64,000 nt of DNA, from the NCBI RefSeq assembly GCF_009184395.1, contig NZ_WEIC01000001.1, positions 1,010,047-1,074,046 on the forward strand, read 5' to 3'. The position numbers were made by a program, and so were the translations under genes. Below, piece by piece: positions 52,728 to 62,122 of the stretch; positions within the stretch are counted from its first letter, which is position 1; every line of letters begins with the position of its first letter. This stretch comes from Amylibacter sp. SFDW26 (GTDB taxonomy: Bacteria; Pseudomonadota; Alphaproteobacteria; Rhodobacterales; Rhodobacteraceae). The notes below the pieces were generated by a model, which saw nothing but the letters and a program-made list of their open reading frames with translations, made no database searches and had not been told where the DNA came from.

Positions 52728-53801
52728 ATGAACATGTTAGATAAAGTCATTGATAACGCAGAAAAATTCGCAACAGAATACGGTATGAAGGCCCCGATTT
52801 TCCTTGGCCCAATGGCTGGCGCTTGTCCTGTCAACCTTTCAGCAGCTGTTGCAAACGGTGGCGGCATGGGGGCATGCGGTGCGCTTTTGATGAAACCAGA
52901 CGCTATTTTAAAATGGGCTGATGATTTTCGCAATCAGACAGATGGCCCTTTCCAATTAAACCTTTGGATTCCTGATGCAGCCCCAAAACGCGATGAAGCA
53001 CATGAAAATGAATTACGTGCGTTCCTAAATAAATGGGGCCCAGAGGTAAGCAAAGATGCGGCCAATGGCACGCCACCCAATTTTGATGAGCAATGCCAAG
53101 CGCTATTAGAAGCCAATCCTCATGTCATTTCTTCGATCATGGGCGTGTTTGATACCGATTATGTATCCCAGATGAAAGCCAAAGGCATCAAATGGTTTGC
53201 CAATGCATCGACTGTAGCAGAAGCATTAGCCGCAGAAGCTGCTGGTGCGGATGTCATCGTGGCCAAAGGTATGGAAGCTGGTGGGCATTCTGGTAATTTT
53301 TCACCAGAACTTGCCGCACGCCAAGCCGTTGGTACATTGTCTCTCACTACTGGCATCGTAGATGCAGTTAATATCCCAGTCATTGCAACAGGTGGTATTA
53401 GTGACGCCAGAACCGCATTGGCTACTTTAATGCTTGGCGCATCAGGCGTTCAAATTGGAACCGGGTTCTTACGCGCACCAGAAGCAGGCATCTCAACAGC
53501 TTGGGCAAGTGCTATTGGACAAACCGCGCCAGAAGATACCATCCTTACACGTGCTTTTTCTGGACGGTATGGGCGCAGTATTGCAACAAAATACGCATTG
53601 GCTATGGAAGCAGACGATGCACCAACAGCTGCACCCTACCCTGTTCAACGCGGCTTAAGCCAAGTGATGCGCGATACAGGTGCAAAGGAAAACAATATCG
53701 ATTGTATTCAAGCTTGGGCTGGCCAAAGCGCGCGATTGGCGCAGAATATATCTGCAACCACAATCACACAAAACCTCTGGTCAGAAATGAAATCCGCTTA
53801 G
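52728..53801 (+). CDS. Nitronate monooxygenase family protein, second type
   Basis: 357 aa FMN-dependent barrel. 'IFLGPMAGACPVNLSAAVANGGG' near residues 24-46 is the FMN-binding opening, 'GMEAGGHSGNF' holds the probable catalytic His, and 'IATGGISDARTALATLMLGASGVQIGTGFL' (near 222-250) the phosphate loop. It is closer to the long nitronate monooxygenases than the protein at 18940. An AAAGGAG site precedes the ATG. A divergent LysR gene suggests induction by a nitro compound or aldehyde, by analogy only. Confidence 0.83.
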   Translation: MNMLDKVIDNAEKFATEYGMKAPIFLGPMAGACPVNLSAAVANGGGMGACGALLMKPDAILKWADDFRNQTDGPFQLNLWIPDAAPKRDEAHENELRAFLNKWGPEVSKDAANGTPPNFDEQCQALLEANPHVISSIMGVFDTDYVSQMKAKGIKWFANASTVAEALAAEAAGADVIVAKGMEAGGHSGNFSPELAARQAVGTLSLTTGIVDAVNIPVIATGGISDARTALATLMLGASGVQIGTGFLRAPEAGISTAWASAIGQTAPEDTILTRAFSGRYGRSIATKYALAMEADDAPTAAPYPVQRGLSQVMRDTGAKENNIDCIQAWAGQSARLAQNISATTITQNLWSEMKSA

Positions 53802-53807
53802 ACAAAA

Positions 53808-53845
53808 AGAAACCCTCTGTAAGGAGACGCCAGCAGAGGGTTTCT
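53808..53845. terminator. Bidirectional terminator between the monooxygenase and metF
   Basis: Perfect 12-bp stem (AGAAACCCTCTG 53808-53819 with CAGAGGGTTTCT 53834-53845), with A-rich and T-rich flanks, placed between two convergent gene ends (stop of the monooxygenase at 53801, stop of metF at 53851). Confidence 0.85.
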
Positions 53846-53850
53846 ATTTG

Positions 53851-54732
53851 CTATGCAACTTTGTGCAAAGCGGGAGAAGCAATTTTACGACCCAAAGCGC
53901 GACACACATCTTGTGTCAGAGACGGATCGTTCAATGTATAGAAGTGTAGATCCTCAACACCTTCACACAACAGATCATCACAGATCTCAGTACAAAGCGC
54001 AGTCGACAACATACGTGTTTCTTCTGGTGTCTGTGTATTTTGGAATGCTTTATCCATCCATTGCGGAGTTAAAGTTCCACAACGTGCAGAAAACTTCTTA
54101 GTCTTTTCCCAGTTTTCAATCGGCAAGATACCTGGCGTGATTTTACCAGTGATACCTGCTTTTTCACAACGATCGCGGAACCGCAGAAAATCTTCTGCTT
54201 CAAAGAAGAACTGCGTCATCGCAACATCAGCGCCTGCATCAAACTTGCGTTTCAAAAATTCAATATCCGCTTGATCATCAGCAGCTTCTGGATGTTTATG
54301 TGGATAAGCACCTACGCGGATTTTAAAATCGCCCGTTTCTTTCAACGCTTCAATCAACTCGATACTGCTTACGAAACCTTCTGGATGTGCTGAGAAACTA
54401 TCAACGCCTTTTGGTGCATCACCGCGCAGGGCAACGATTTCTTTTGCACCGCTTTCAGCATAACCTTTTGCAACATCCATAACCTCTTGGCGTGATGCAT
54501 TTACACATGTCAGATGGCCTGCAACTTCCAAACCGTAGTTTTCGCGGATCACAGAAACTGCTGAACGCGTAAGCTCACGTGTTGAACCGCCTGCACCGTA
54601 AGTGACGGAAACAAAATCTGGGGAAAGGCCAGCCAAAGCATCTACGGCTGACCATAGTTTAAAGCTTGCCTCAAGTGATTGAGGTGGGAAGAATTCGAAT
54701 GAGAGACCGAAGCTTTCGCGAATAACTGACAT
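53851..54732 (-). CDS. metF: 5,10-Methylenetetrahydrofolate reductase
   Basis: 293 aa from the ATG at 54732, preceded by an AAAGGA site; the frame extends upstream to a GTG at 54768 without support. The FAD barrel shows 'LSFEFFPPQS', 'VSVTYGAGGSTRE', 'HLTCVNASRQEV' and 'IVALRGDAPKG', typical of MetF. It makes 5-methyl-THF for methionine synthesis. It is divergent from a metR-like gene with a perfect MetR box midway, so activation by MetR with homocysteine is likely. Confidence 0.95.
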   Translation of the reverse strand: MSVIRESFGLSFEFFPPQSLEASFKLWSAVDALAGLSPDFVSVTYGAGGSTRELTRSAVSVIRENYGLEVAGHLTCVNASRQEVMDVAKGYAESGAKEIVALRGDAPKGVDSFSAHPEGFVSSIELIEALKETGDFKIRVGAYPHKHPEAADDQADIEFLKRKFDAGADVAMTQFFFEAEDFLRFRDRCEKAGITGKITPGILPIENWEKTKKFSARCGTLTPQWMDKAFQNTQTPEETRMLSTALCTEICDDLLCEGVEDLHFYTLNDPSLTQDVCRALGRKIASPALHKVA

Positions 54733-54779
54733 TGGTTTAGTTTCCTTTTGTTGAGCCTGATTTCTCACAGAAAGATGAT

Positions 54780-54792
54780 TGAATCAAATTCA
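54780..54792. promoter_or_regulatory. MetR box (TGAA-N5-TTCA)
   Basis: TGAATCAAATTCA is a perfect match to the enterobacterial MetR consensus TGAANNNNNTTCA. It lies at the midpoint of the 104-base gap between metF and metR, about 50 bases from each start codon. Confidence 0.75.
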
Positions 54793-54795
54793 TAT

Positions 54796-54816
54796 TTCTC
54801 ATATACAATATGAAAA
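54796..54816. promoter_or_regulatory. Second palindrome in the metF-metR gap
   Basis: TTCTCATAT and ATATGAAAA form 9-bp arms with one mismatch around an ACA centre. It starts 4 bases after the MetR box and may be a lower-affinity MetR site or part of the promoter. Confidence 0.4.
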
Positions 54817-54836
54817 CCACTCACAAAGGTGCTTAC

Positions 54837-55730
54837 ATGTATCTAGAATTTCGTCATCTGCGAACAATCAAAGCTATTCATGACCAAGGAGGGTTGGCGC
54901 GTGCAGCCGATGTTCTAAACATCACACAGTCAGCTTTATCCCATCAAGTTAAGGCATTGGAGGATCAAGTTGGCATGGAATTGTTTCTGCGCCGCTCCAA
55001 ACCTTTGAAGTTATCTAAAGCAGGACACAAGCTTTTGAAATTGGCAGAAGAAGTTTTGCCACGTGTTGAAGCCATTGAAGTGGACTTTTCAGAAACCATC
55101 GCAGGTAAAGCTGGCCGTTTGCACATTGCGATTGAATGTCATGCTTGTTTTGAATGGTTATTCCCCGTTTTGGAAAGCTTCCGCAAAAGCTGGAGCAGTG
55201 TTGATGTAGACATCCGTCCAGGTTTGGCATTCGATGCCCTGCCTGCTTTGCAGCGCGAAGAGGTGGATGTTGTAATTTCTGGCGATCCAGAGAATTTGGA
55301 AGGTGTCGAATTTATACCGCTGTTTGATTATGAGCCCACATTCATATGTGCAACAGATCATCCACTAGCGGATAAAGAATTTATCGAGGCCGAAGATCTG
55401 CGTGATCAAACCCTAATCACATACCCAGTCGATAAAACACGTCTTGATGTTTTTACTGATTTGTTAACCCCTGCCCGTGTTGAACCAAAAGCACAACGCC
55501 AGATCGAATTGACTGCTGTTATCATGTTATTGGTCGCATCGAACCGTGGCGTTTCCGTTTTGCCAGATTGGGTGGTTGCGAATGAACAATATGGCCATGA
55601 TTTTGTTGCAAAAAAGATTACAAAGAATGGTCTATCACGCCGTTTATATGCTGCAGTCCGCAGTCCTGATAAAGAATTGGGTTATATCAAAGATTTTGTT
55701 CAGTTCACGAAAGATCAAACAATGGACTAA
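54837..55730 (+). CDS. metR: MetR-like LysR-family regulator
   Basis: 297 aa from the ATG at 54837, chosen for the AAAGG site and the typical 'YLEFRHLRTIKAIHDQGGLA' opening. HTH at about residues 19-40 (LARAADVLNITQSALSHQV). The effector domain shows 'IECHACFEWLFPVL', characteristic of MetR, which senses homocysteine. It is divergent from metF, with a MetR box between. The name rests on sequence pattern, gene order and site together. Confidence 0.88.
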   Translation: MYLEFRHLRTIKAIHDQGGLARAADVLNITQSALSHQVKALEDQVGMELFLRRSKPLKLSKAGHKLLKLAEEVLPRVEAIEVDFSETIAGKAGRLHIAIECHACFEWLFPVLESFRKSWSSVDVDIRPGLAFDALPALQREEVDVVISGDPENLEGVEFIPLFDYEPTFICATDHPLADKEFIEAEDLRDQTLITYPVDKTRLDVFTDLLTPARVEPKAQRQIELTAVIMLLVASNRGVSVLPDWVVANEQYGHDFVAKKITKNGLSRRLYAAVRSPDKELGYIKDFVQFTKDQTMD

Positions 55731-55793
55731 AACCCCTTTTGTTTTCTATAAACAAGGCCTATAGAGCGGCCTACCGAACAAAAGGACGAACCC

Positions 55794-56585
55794 ATGTCGC
55801 AATGGTCTGCCAATATCAATGTGATGATCAAAGCTGCCCGCAAAGCTGGCCGCTCTTTGATGCGTGACTTTAAAGAAGTTGAAAATCTACAGGTGTCTTC
55901 AAAAGGCCCAGGTGATTTCGTAAGTCGTGCAGACATGAAAGCTGAAGAAATTCTGCAAGAAGAGTTGATGGAAGCGCGCCCTAACTATGGTTTCTTGGGC
56001 GAAGAGACTGGCGAAGTTAAAGGTGAGGATCCTACACGTCGTTGGATTGTTGACCCATTGGATGGCACAACAAACTTTCTACACGGCCTACCACATTGGG
56101 CAATATCTATTGCTTTAGAACACAAAGGCGAAATCGTAGCTGCTGTGATCTTTAACCCGGCAGGCGAAGAAATGTTTATCGCTGAAAAAGGTGGTGGCGC
56201 TTGGTTGAACGACAAACGCATTCGTGTGTCTGGTCGCCGCCATATGATCGAAATGATTTTCGCAACTGGCCTACCGTTTGGTGGTCGTGGTGATTTGCCT
56301 GATACTTTGCAAGATTTGGCACGTATTTTGCCCGCCTCTGCTGGTGTCCGTCGTTGGGGCGCTGCCTCATTAGATTTGGCATATACTGCCGCTGGTCGTT
56401 ACGACGGTTTTTGGGAACGCCGTTTGCAGCCATGGGACATCGCAGCAGGTTTATTGATGGTTAAAGAATCTGGTGGTTTGACTGCGTCTGTATATGAAGG
56501 TGGCGATAGCATGTCTGATGGCAGTGTGATTGCCTCAAATGAGCTTGTATTCAACCAATTCGTAAAAATTGTCCGCAACGCATAA
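55794..56585 (+). CDS. suhB: Inositol-1-monophosphatase family protein SuhB
   Basis: 263 aa. Metal-binding motifs are G-E-E (69-71), DPLDGTTNF (87-95) and WDIAAG near residue 213, as in the inositol monophosphatase family. In E. coli SuhB also takes part in rRNA transcription antitermination. An AAAGGA site precedes the ATG by 9 bases. It follows metR on the same strand after 63 bases. Substrate may be inositol phosphate or another sugar phosphate. Confidence 0.93.
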   Translation: MSQWSANINVMIKAARKAGRSLMRDFKEVENLQVSSKGPGDFVSRADMKAEEILQEELMEARPNYGFLGEETGEVKGEDPTRRWIVDPLDGTTNFLHGLPHWAISIALEHKGEIVAAVIFNPAGEEMFIAEKGGGAWLNDKRIRVSGRRHMIEMIFATGLPFGGRGDLPDTLQDLARILPASAGVRRWGAASLDLAYTAAGRYDGFWERRLQPWDIAAGLLMVKESGGLTASVYEGGDSMSDGSVIASNELVFNQFVKIVRNA

Positions 56586-56775
56586 ACTGACATAATACCT
56601 CGAAATGTACATTCAACCGTTTGCTTTAAGATATTAAAGCTTTGCACAATTCTTTGCCTACACAACCCTTTGCTTTGGGCTGGCAACAGCTAATAATAGG
56701 CGGTTTTAGAATATAGGTATTCTGTAATCAAATCGCTCCATATGATTTTAGTATAGAAGCTAAACTGGAGTGATT

Positions 56776-57000
56776 ATGAAGTGTCCTGTAGATAATGAAA
56801 CATTGGTTATAACAACACGTGGAGATGTTGAAATCGATTACTGCCCACAATGCCGTGGTGTCTGGCTCGATCGTGGTGAACTTGATAAGATCATCGAACG
56901 TTCAGCACAACCGATCCCTACTTATAAAGAAGGTCGAGGTGACTATTCCCGTAAACCTAAAAAGAAAAGCTCCATTTTAAGCGAGCTGTTCGACTTCTAG
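56776..57000 (+). CDS. TFIIB-type zinc-ribbon protein
   Basis: 74 aa from the ATG at 56776 (GGAG site six bases upstream; an in-frame GTG at 56770 is less likely). The second zinc knuckle CPQCRGVWLDRGELDKI (Cys23, Cys26) is canonical; in the first, 'KCPVDNETL', the second Cys is Asp, as in other small members of this family. A basic tail (RKPKKKSS) follows. Probably a small metal-binding, nucleic-acid or protein-interacting factor; function unknown. Confidence 0.78.
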   Translation: MKCPVDNETLVITTRGDVEIDYCPQCRGVWLDRGELDKIIERSAQPIPTYKEGRGDYSRKPKKKSSILSELFDF

Positions 57001-57003
57001 GTG

Positions 57004-57747
57004 CTACAATAATGTAATGGCAGCACCTTCGGCCTCCATCTCACCCTTGGCACGATCAAAACGTAGATAGGCAATCGCTTTGCCTTTTGATTGCGTATAG
57101 AGCGTGCCAACTGGTTTTCCATTCGCGGTGATCGGAGCCCCGATAGGTGCAGAACCTATTATAGCAACGCGTGCCAAACCTTTACGCAATTCGGTCTTAT
57201 GCTTCATACGTGCAGATATTTCTTGCCCAACATAACACCCTTTGCGAAAATCAACGCCGTTCAAACGCTCAAACCCCACTTCCAGAATATATGTATCATC
57301 TACGACCAACTCGATACCCGTTTCAGGAATACAGTGCTTTACACGTATTGCATCCCAATCAACATCAGTATCTTGGCCAATTTCATTCGAATATAATCGC
57401 CAGCCAAGGTCATCATGCCGTGGGTCAAGGTAACCATCTTCTGGAAGGTCACCCAAACCGCGCCGCACATGCAATCCGCTGTCTTCAATCGTTACATCCG
57501 CACGTAAACGGTACATCGCCAGACGTTGTGCTAAAGCAGCCGACCGATCAGATTTCACATCTAACAACCAATGGTCGTCTTGTTCCAATATGAAAAAGTC
57601 GAACAAATACTTACCTTGAGGTGTCAAAAGTGCTGAATAAACCAACCCATCGCCCGATAGATTATTCGTCACTAAATCCTGCAAAAACTTACGCGCATCA
57701 CTGCCGCCAATTTTCAATACTGTTCTATCTGTTGCTTGTTCATTCAT
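57004..57747 (-). CDS. ygfZ: YgfZ/IbaG-type folate-binding protein (tRNA-modifying GTPase-like family, GcvT fold)
   Basis: 247 aa. The signature KGCYVGQEISAR near residue 170 is the YgfZ K-G-C-x-x-G-Q-E motif with its essential Cys. The N-terminal GcvT-like fold opens with 'KIGGSDARKFLQDLVTN'. YgfZ supports iron-sulfur enzymes such as MiaB and depends on tetrahydrofolate. It is convergent with the zinc-ribbon gene (3-base gap) and divergent from the glycosyltransferase gene. Confidence 0.85.
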   Translation of the reverse strand: MNEQATDRTVLKIGGSDARKFLQDLVTNNLSGDGLVYSALLTPQGKYLFDFFILEQDDHWLLDVKSDRSAALAQRLAMYRLRADVTIEDSGLHVRRGLGDLPEDGYLDPRHDDLGWRLYSNEIGQDTDVDWDAIRVKHCIPETGIELVVDDTYILEVGFERLNGVDFRKGCYVGQEISARMKHKTELRKGLARVAIIGSAPIGAPITANGKPVGTLYTQSKGKAIAYLRFDRAKGEMEAEGAAITLL

Positions 57748-57823
57748 AACAAACGCACTCCATAGTCGCTTTCCTTTTGCTTATGCTTTAATAAAGGGCG
57801 AGACAATCCATTAAGACATCAAA

Positions 57824-58504
57824 ATGCCCGCACCTATCTCTGTTGTGATCCCAACACTCAATACTGCCAAATCCATCGGGCCGACGTTGGCCTGTCTATA
57901 TGAAGGTATGGGGCAATCCTTATTATGCGAAGTTATCTTTGCAGATGGTGGATCAGACGATGGAATTGAAGATGTAGCAAAAGAAGTTGGCGCAAAACTT
58001 ATAAAAGCCCCCAAAGGACGCGGTTCACAATTATCCGCAGGCGCACAAGCCGCAAAGGGCAAGTGGATATTGTTCATCCATGCCGATACAGTTTTATCCG
58101 ACAATTGGGTCAGTGCTATGGGCAATCATATTAACACTGAAACCAAAGCCGCCTATTGCAAACTAAAGTTTGATGCAAACACCTTTCCAGCACGGTTTAT
58201 TGCAGGATGTGCCAACTTACGCTCCCGTTTATTTGGCCTGCCTTATGGCGACCAAACACTTCTTATATCAAAACACCTATATAAAACATCGGATGGTTAC
58301 CCCGAAATCCCTTTGATGGAAGATGTTGCCTTGGTTCGAAAATTGCGCGGAAAACTGATGTCTTTAGACGTAACTGCCACCACGGGATCAAACCGTTATA
58401 TAAAAGACGGGTGGTATAAACGTGCCGCAAAAAACCTAGGCACGCTTGCTCGTTACTTTATTGGTGTCTCGCCAGAAAAGCTTGCAGAACGGTACCGCCG
58501 TTAA
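57824..58504 (+). CDS. Family 2 glycosyltransferase of the TIGR04283 type
   Basis: 226 aa, short GT2. 'ISVVIPTLNTAKSI' opens the GT-A fold, 'IFADGGSDDG' and 'LFIHADTVLSDNW' carry the nucleotide and metal contacts, and 'GLPYGDQTLLISKHLY' and 'PLMEDVALVRKLR' are typical of the TIGR04283 group, which includes proteins labelled arsenosugar glycosyltransferases. Donor and acceptor unknown. It overlaps the convergent ABC exporter gene by 4 bases. Confidence 0.82.
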   Translation: MPAPISVVIPTLNTAKSIGPTLACLYEGMGQSLLCEVIFADGGSDDGIEDVAKEVGAKLIKAPKGRGSQLSAGAQAAKGKWILFIHADTVLSDNWVSAMGNHINTETKAAYCKLKFDANTFPARFIAGCANLRSRLFGLPYGDQTLLISKHLYKTSDGYPEIPLMEDVALVRKLRGKLMSLDVTATTGSNRYIKDGWYKRAAKNLGTLARYFIGVSPEKLAERYRR

Positions 58505-60345
58505 AAACCAAGCATACGGAACACACGTTCCACAGCGGATACTGCTGGTTTGCGAACACCCACACGTTTACGGCGCGGACCATCTTCTGATGCGCTCATA
58601 TCAAACTGCAAGTTAAAGAGGTCAGAATACAACCCACCCTCTTCTAGCAATTCATCATGCGTGCCTTGCGCCACAATCTCACCTGCATCCATAACCACAA
58701 TCTGATCTGCATCTAAGATTGTAGACAAACGGTGCGCGATGACCAATGTCGTGCGCCCTTTGGATAAAGCGTCCAAAGCCTCACGGATAGATGCTTCTGA
58801 TTCTGCATCCAATGCAGACGTTGGTTCATCTAACAATAAAATAGGTGCATCACGTACAATCGCGCGCGCAATAGATAAACGTTGACGTTCACCACCAGAG
58901 AATGTGGATTTTGAGGGTTCGATCATCGTGTCATACCCATCCGTAAGCTTGGATATAAATCCATGCGCTGCGGCGGCTTTCGCAGCAGCCATACAGGCAT
59001 CACGATCAGCACCTTCACGGCCAAAACCGATGTTATCAACAACTGAGCCTGTTAGCAGGATGCTGTCTTGGCTAACCAATGATATCTGATCCCGCAAGGA
59101 TTGCAGTGTCAGTGATTTAATATCAGCGCCATCTAATAATATCTTGCCTCCAGATGTATCAAACAAACGTGGCAACAGATTGAAAACCGTGGTTTTACCT
59201 GCACCAGAGCGCCCAACGAAAGCATAAGTTTTACCTGCATCAATCTTTAGATTGATATTGCTGAGGGCTTTATATCCATCTGGATACATAAAATTCACAT
59301 TATCAAATGTGATTTCCCCACGCACACGCCCACCTGTAACTTCGTTTGGCCCATCGGTCACTGTGTTGTTCATATCAAAGAAGCTATAAACACGCTCTAA
59401 AGCTGAAATACCCTGAGCACCCACGGCAAACGCCTGCGTCAACTTACGGCCAGGGTTGGTCAATACACCAAGAGCTGTGATCAAACCGATCATCCCAGCA
59501 ATATCAATCGCGCCATCTTGGATACGCAACGCAACCAAAAACAACGTCAAACCAACAGCAACACCAGCCAATACTTCAACAATCGGTGACAAAGCAGCTT
59601 GCCACTTCACAATTGCAACACGCAGCCCATATAGGCGCTCAAAACTTTTGTTCGACGTCTTCTTAAGCTTGTCTTCCAACTGATATGTCCGCACCATACG
59701 AATACCAGACAAACCTTCATTGACAGATTTTGTCATCTGTCCGATCTCTTCTTGGATTTCCTTAGATGTTTTACGAATACGAGATCCAGCCAAACCTACA
59801 GGCAAAAAAACCAAAGCAAATATCGCTATTAATGCCAATGTCATAGCCCAATCAATTGACAACATCACAACTACAGTTGCCACCAATGTCAGCACATCAC
59901 GTACAGAGCCAAAGACAGCCACGGTCGCCCCACGGATCAATTCGATATCCGCTGAAAAACGTGCGGAAATTGCTGCGGGTGCTTCTGCAAGCAATTCCGC
60001 CAAATCCATATCCACAAGTGTGTCATACATCTGACGTTGCATATCCGCCTGAACACGGCTCAAAATTCTATTTTGCAAAACAACATTCAGATAATGACAA
60101 AGACCACGCGTCGTTGTCAGGAAAATAATCCCCAATGGCGCCCAATAGACAACATTCACATCTTTGGCTTCCAAGCCAGCAATAGAATACTCCATAAACT
60201 TGGCGTAACCCGCTGTTGCCAAAGCAATAACCACCATCAGGCAAGCAGAAACGATCAACGCACCCCAGTGCTGTTTGACCCAACCATGCCACAAGCGCCC
60301 ATAGGCTTCTCTTGCAGATAGTTTCCTTGGTTCTTTTTTCGTCAT
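58501..60345 (-). CDS. MsbA-like ABC exporter (fused permease and ATPase)
   Basis: About 614 aa from the ATG at 60345; the frame extends upstream to a TTG at 60408, which would add a basic leader. Six membrane helices (about 30-310) precede an ATPase with Walker A GRSGAGKTT, signature FSGGERQRLSIARA and Walker B ILLLDEPTSALD. The family includes MsbA (lipid A flippase) and drug exporters. A C-terminal basic tail (RRKRVGVRKP) is unusual in length. Substrate not determinable; lipid export is the default reading. Confidence 0.85.
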   Translation of the reverse strand: MTKKEPRKLSAREAYGRLWHGWVKQHWGALIVSACLMVVIALATAGYAKFMEYSIAGLEAKDVNVVYWAPLGIIFLTTTRGLCHYLNVVLQNRILSRVQADMQRQMYDTLVDMDLAELLAEAPAAISARFSADIELIRGATVAVFGSVRDVLTLVATVVVMLSIDWAMTLALIAIFALVFLPVGLAGSRIRKTSKEIQEEIGQMTKSVNEGLSGIRMVRTYQLEDKLKKTSNKSFERLYGLRVAIVKWQAALSPIVEVLAGVAVGLTLFLVALRIQDGAIDIAGMIGLITALGVLTNPGRKLTQAFAVGAQGISALERVYSFFDMNNTVTDGPNEVTGGRVRGEITFDNVNFMYPDGYKALSNINLKIDAGKTYAFVGRSGAGKTTVFNLLPRLFDTSGGKILLDGADIKSLTLQSLRDQISLVSQDSILLTGSVVDNIGFGREGADRDACMAAAKAAAAHGFISKLTDGYDTMIEPSKSTFSGGERQRLSIARAIVRDAPILLLDEPTSALDAESEASIREALDALSKGRTTLVIAHRLSTILDADQIVVMDAGEIVAQGTHDELLEEGGLYSDLFNLQFDMSASEDGPRRKRVGVRKPAVSAVERVFRMLGF

Positions 60346-60476
60346 CCCCGACCGACACCTTTTGCCAATTCTGTTCCTCTGTTTATCACTGAAAACAGCG
60401 GTGTCCAACGAAGTGTTTGATTGACGCTAATTATACTTTATCCTACCAATTTTAAATCACCAAAAGGATTTTATAA

Positions 60477-61679
60477 ATGTCATTAGGTTATGGTCGCAGA
60501 CTTATGTCAATTCCTGGCCCATCTGTGATCCCAGAGCGCGTTCTAAATGCAATGCACAGACCATCACCAAATATTTACGCAGGTGAGTTGGTTGATTTAA
60601 CGGCCACACTTTATCCTGATTTAAAAACTGTTGCTCAAACGAAAGGACAAGTCGCCATATATATTGCCAATGGCCACGGCGCATGGGAAGCAGCGATGAC
60701 CAATACATTTTCAAGAGGTGATAAGGTTTTGGTTTTGGCAACTGGCCGCTTTGCTATTGGCTGGGGCGAATGGGGTCAAAAAATTGGCATCGAACCAACA
60801 GTCATAGATTTCGGCCCGTCCTCCCCTGCTAATCCAGCAAAATTACAAGAAGCTTTGCAAAACGACACTGCACATAAATACAAGGCCATTTTAGTCGCGC
60901 AGACAGATACCGCATCATCCGTTCAAAATGACATTCCTGCATTACGCGCAGCTATTGATGCCAGCGGACACCCAGCACTGTTTTATGTGGATTGCATTGC
61001 CAGCCTAGGGTGTGAAAAATTTATGATGGACGATTGGGGCGTCGATTTGATGGTTGCAGGTTGCCAAAAGGGATTGATGACACCGCCAGGTCTATCGTTT
61101 GTCTATGCCAATGATCGCGCATTAGAAGCCCGTAAGACAGCAGACCTTGTGACAAGCTATTGGGATTTTATCCCGCGCATGAATGCAGACGTGTTTTACC
61201 AAAAATTTGGCGGTACGGCACCGACACATCATCTTTATGGCTTGCGCGAGGCTTTAGATATACTTGTACATGAAGAAGGTGTTGAAAACGCTTGGGCCCG
61301 ACATGCGCGGCTCGCTAAGGCTATTTGGGCTGCCGTAGACAATTGGGGATCAGATGGTGGCGATATAAAAGCAAATGTACCTGATCAAAAAGATAGATCA
61401 TGTGCTGTAACTTGCATTAAAACGACAAATGGGAATGCTACCAGAATTCGCGAATGGTGCGAAAAAACGGCTGGTGTCACCCTAGGCATAGGTCTTGGCA
61501 TGGCTGAACACGGGTCGTTAGAATGGCATGATTATTTCCGTATAGGCCATATGGGGCATCTCAATATTCCAATGGTTATGGGAACATTGGGAAGCATTGA
61601 TAGTGCTTTAAAAGCCTTGGACATTCCCCATGGTACTGGTGCTCTAGAAGCCGCAAGCTCAGTCATTTCGCAATCTTGA
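60477..61679 (+). CDS. PLP aminotransferase of the alanine/serine-glyoxylate family
   Basis: 400 aa. 'MSIPGPSVIPERVLNAM' and 'IANGHGAWEAAMTN' are typical of the AGXT/SgaA family; the PLP lysine is K198 in AGCQKGLMTPPG and the ring-contacting aspartate D172 in FYVDCIASLG. The C-terminal 'FRIGHMGHLNIPMVMGTL' carries the substrate-binding Arg. Reactions include serine or alanine with glyoxylate; the serine cycle genes are absent here, so photorespiration-like or alanine use is equally possible. An AAAGGA site lies before the ATG. Confidence 0.88.
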   Translation: MSLGYGRRLMSIPGPSVIPERVLNAMHRPSPNIYAGELVDLTATLYPDLKTVAQTKGQVAIYIANGHGAWEAAMTNTFSRGDKVLVLATGRFAIGWGEWGQKIGIEPTVIDFGPSSPANPAKLQEALQNDTAHKYKAILVAQTDTASSVQNDIPALRAAIDASGHPALFYVDCIASLGCEKFMMDDWGVDLMVAGCQKGLMTPPGLSFVYANDRALEARKTADLVTSYWDFIPRMNADVFYQKFGGTAPTHHLYGLREALDILVHEEGVENAWARHARLAKAIWAAVDNWGSDGGDIKANVPDQKDRSCAVTCIKTTNGNATRIREWCEKTAGVTLGIGLGMAEHGSLEWHDYFRIGHMGHLNIPMVMGTLGSIDSALKALDIPHGTGALEAASSVISQS

Positions 61680-61862
61680 CCAGCTACTATCCACAGTATT
61701 CGCAAGATTATTGACCGATCAAACCAGCAGAAATCAAACATATGATTCGCTTTTAGGAGTGAAATGGTCGCCTTCGACATTCGAAAACTGTAACATCTAC
61801 ATCTTGTATTATTGTTAATTAAACATACCTGATATGCGCACATTGAAGAGGTAATACAGTAA

Positions 61863-62054
61863 ATGTCTATAAAACCGCAAAAACCGTTAAGTAATAAAAT
61901 TACGCGCAGAGGCCTTTTGGCGACAGCATCCGCTGCAGGAGCTGTGAAATTCCTACCAAATATTGCAAAATCACCGCCTGCGCGGCGAATTTTGACGGTC
62001 TATTATGACAAAGCAATTGGTGCAATGCGGGCTATAGATCGGGTCGTTCGCTAA
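61863..62054 (+). CDS. Very small protein with a twin-arginine signal
   Basis: 63 aa. The first half holds the Tat motif TRRGLLATASAAGAVKFLP (residues 15-33), leaving a tail of about 30 residues with conserved-looking 'VYYDKAIGAMRAIDRVVR'. A GAGG site lies about 11 bases before the ATG. I do not recognise the family. Proteins this small with a Tat signal are sometimes the subunits of exported redox enzymes, but no such enzyme is in the window. It lies 183 bases after the aminotransferase. Confidence 0.6.
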   Translation: MSIKPQKPLSNKITRRGLLATASAAGAVKFLPNIAKSPPARRILTVYYDKAIGAMRAIDRVVR

Positions 62055-62101
62055 TCACATAATGTTCACACACGTGTGTTACACGAACCTGTGGGTTGAG
62101 T

Positions 62102-62122
62102 TTATCCACAAAGTTATCCACA
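62102..62122 (+). promoter_or_regulatory. Two tandem perfect DnaA-box sequences
   Basis: TTATCCACA occurs at 62102-62110 and again at 62114-62122, both in the same direction, 12 bases start to start. They lie 33-53 bases before the start of the small gene at 62155. A CACACACGTGTGT-like palindrome stands about 30 bases upstream. The exact match to the E. coli consensus is seen directly; DnaA binding is inferred. Confidence 0.6.
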
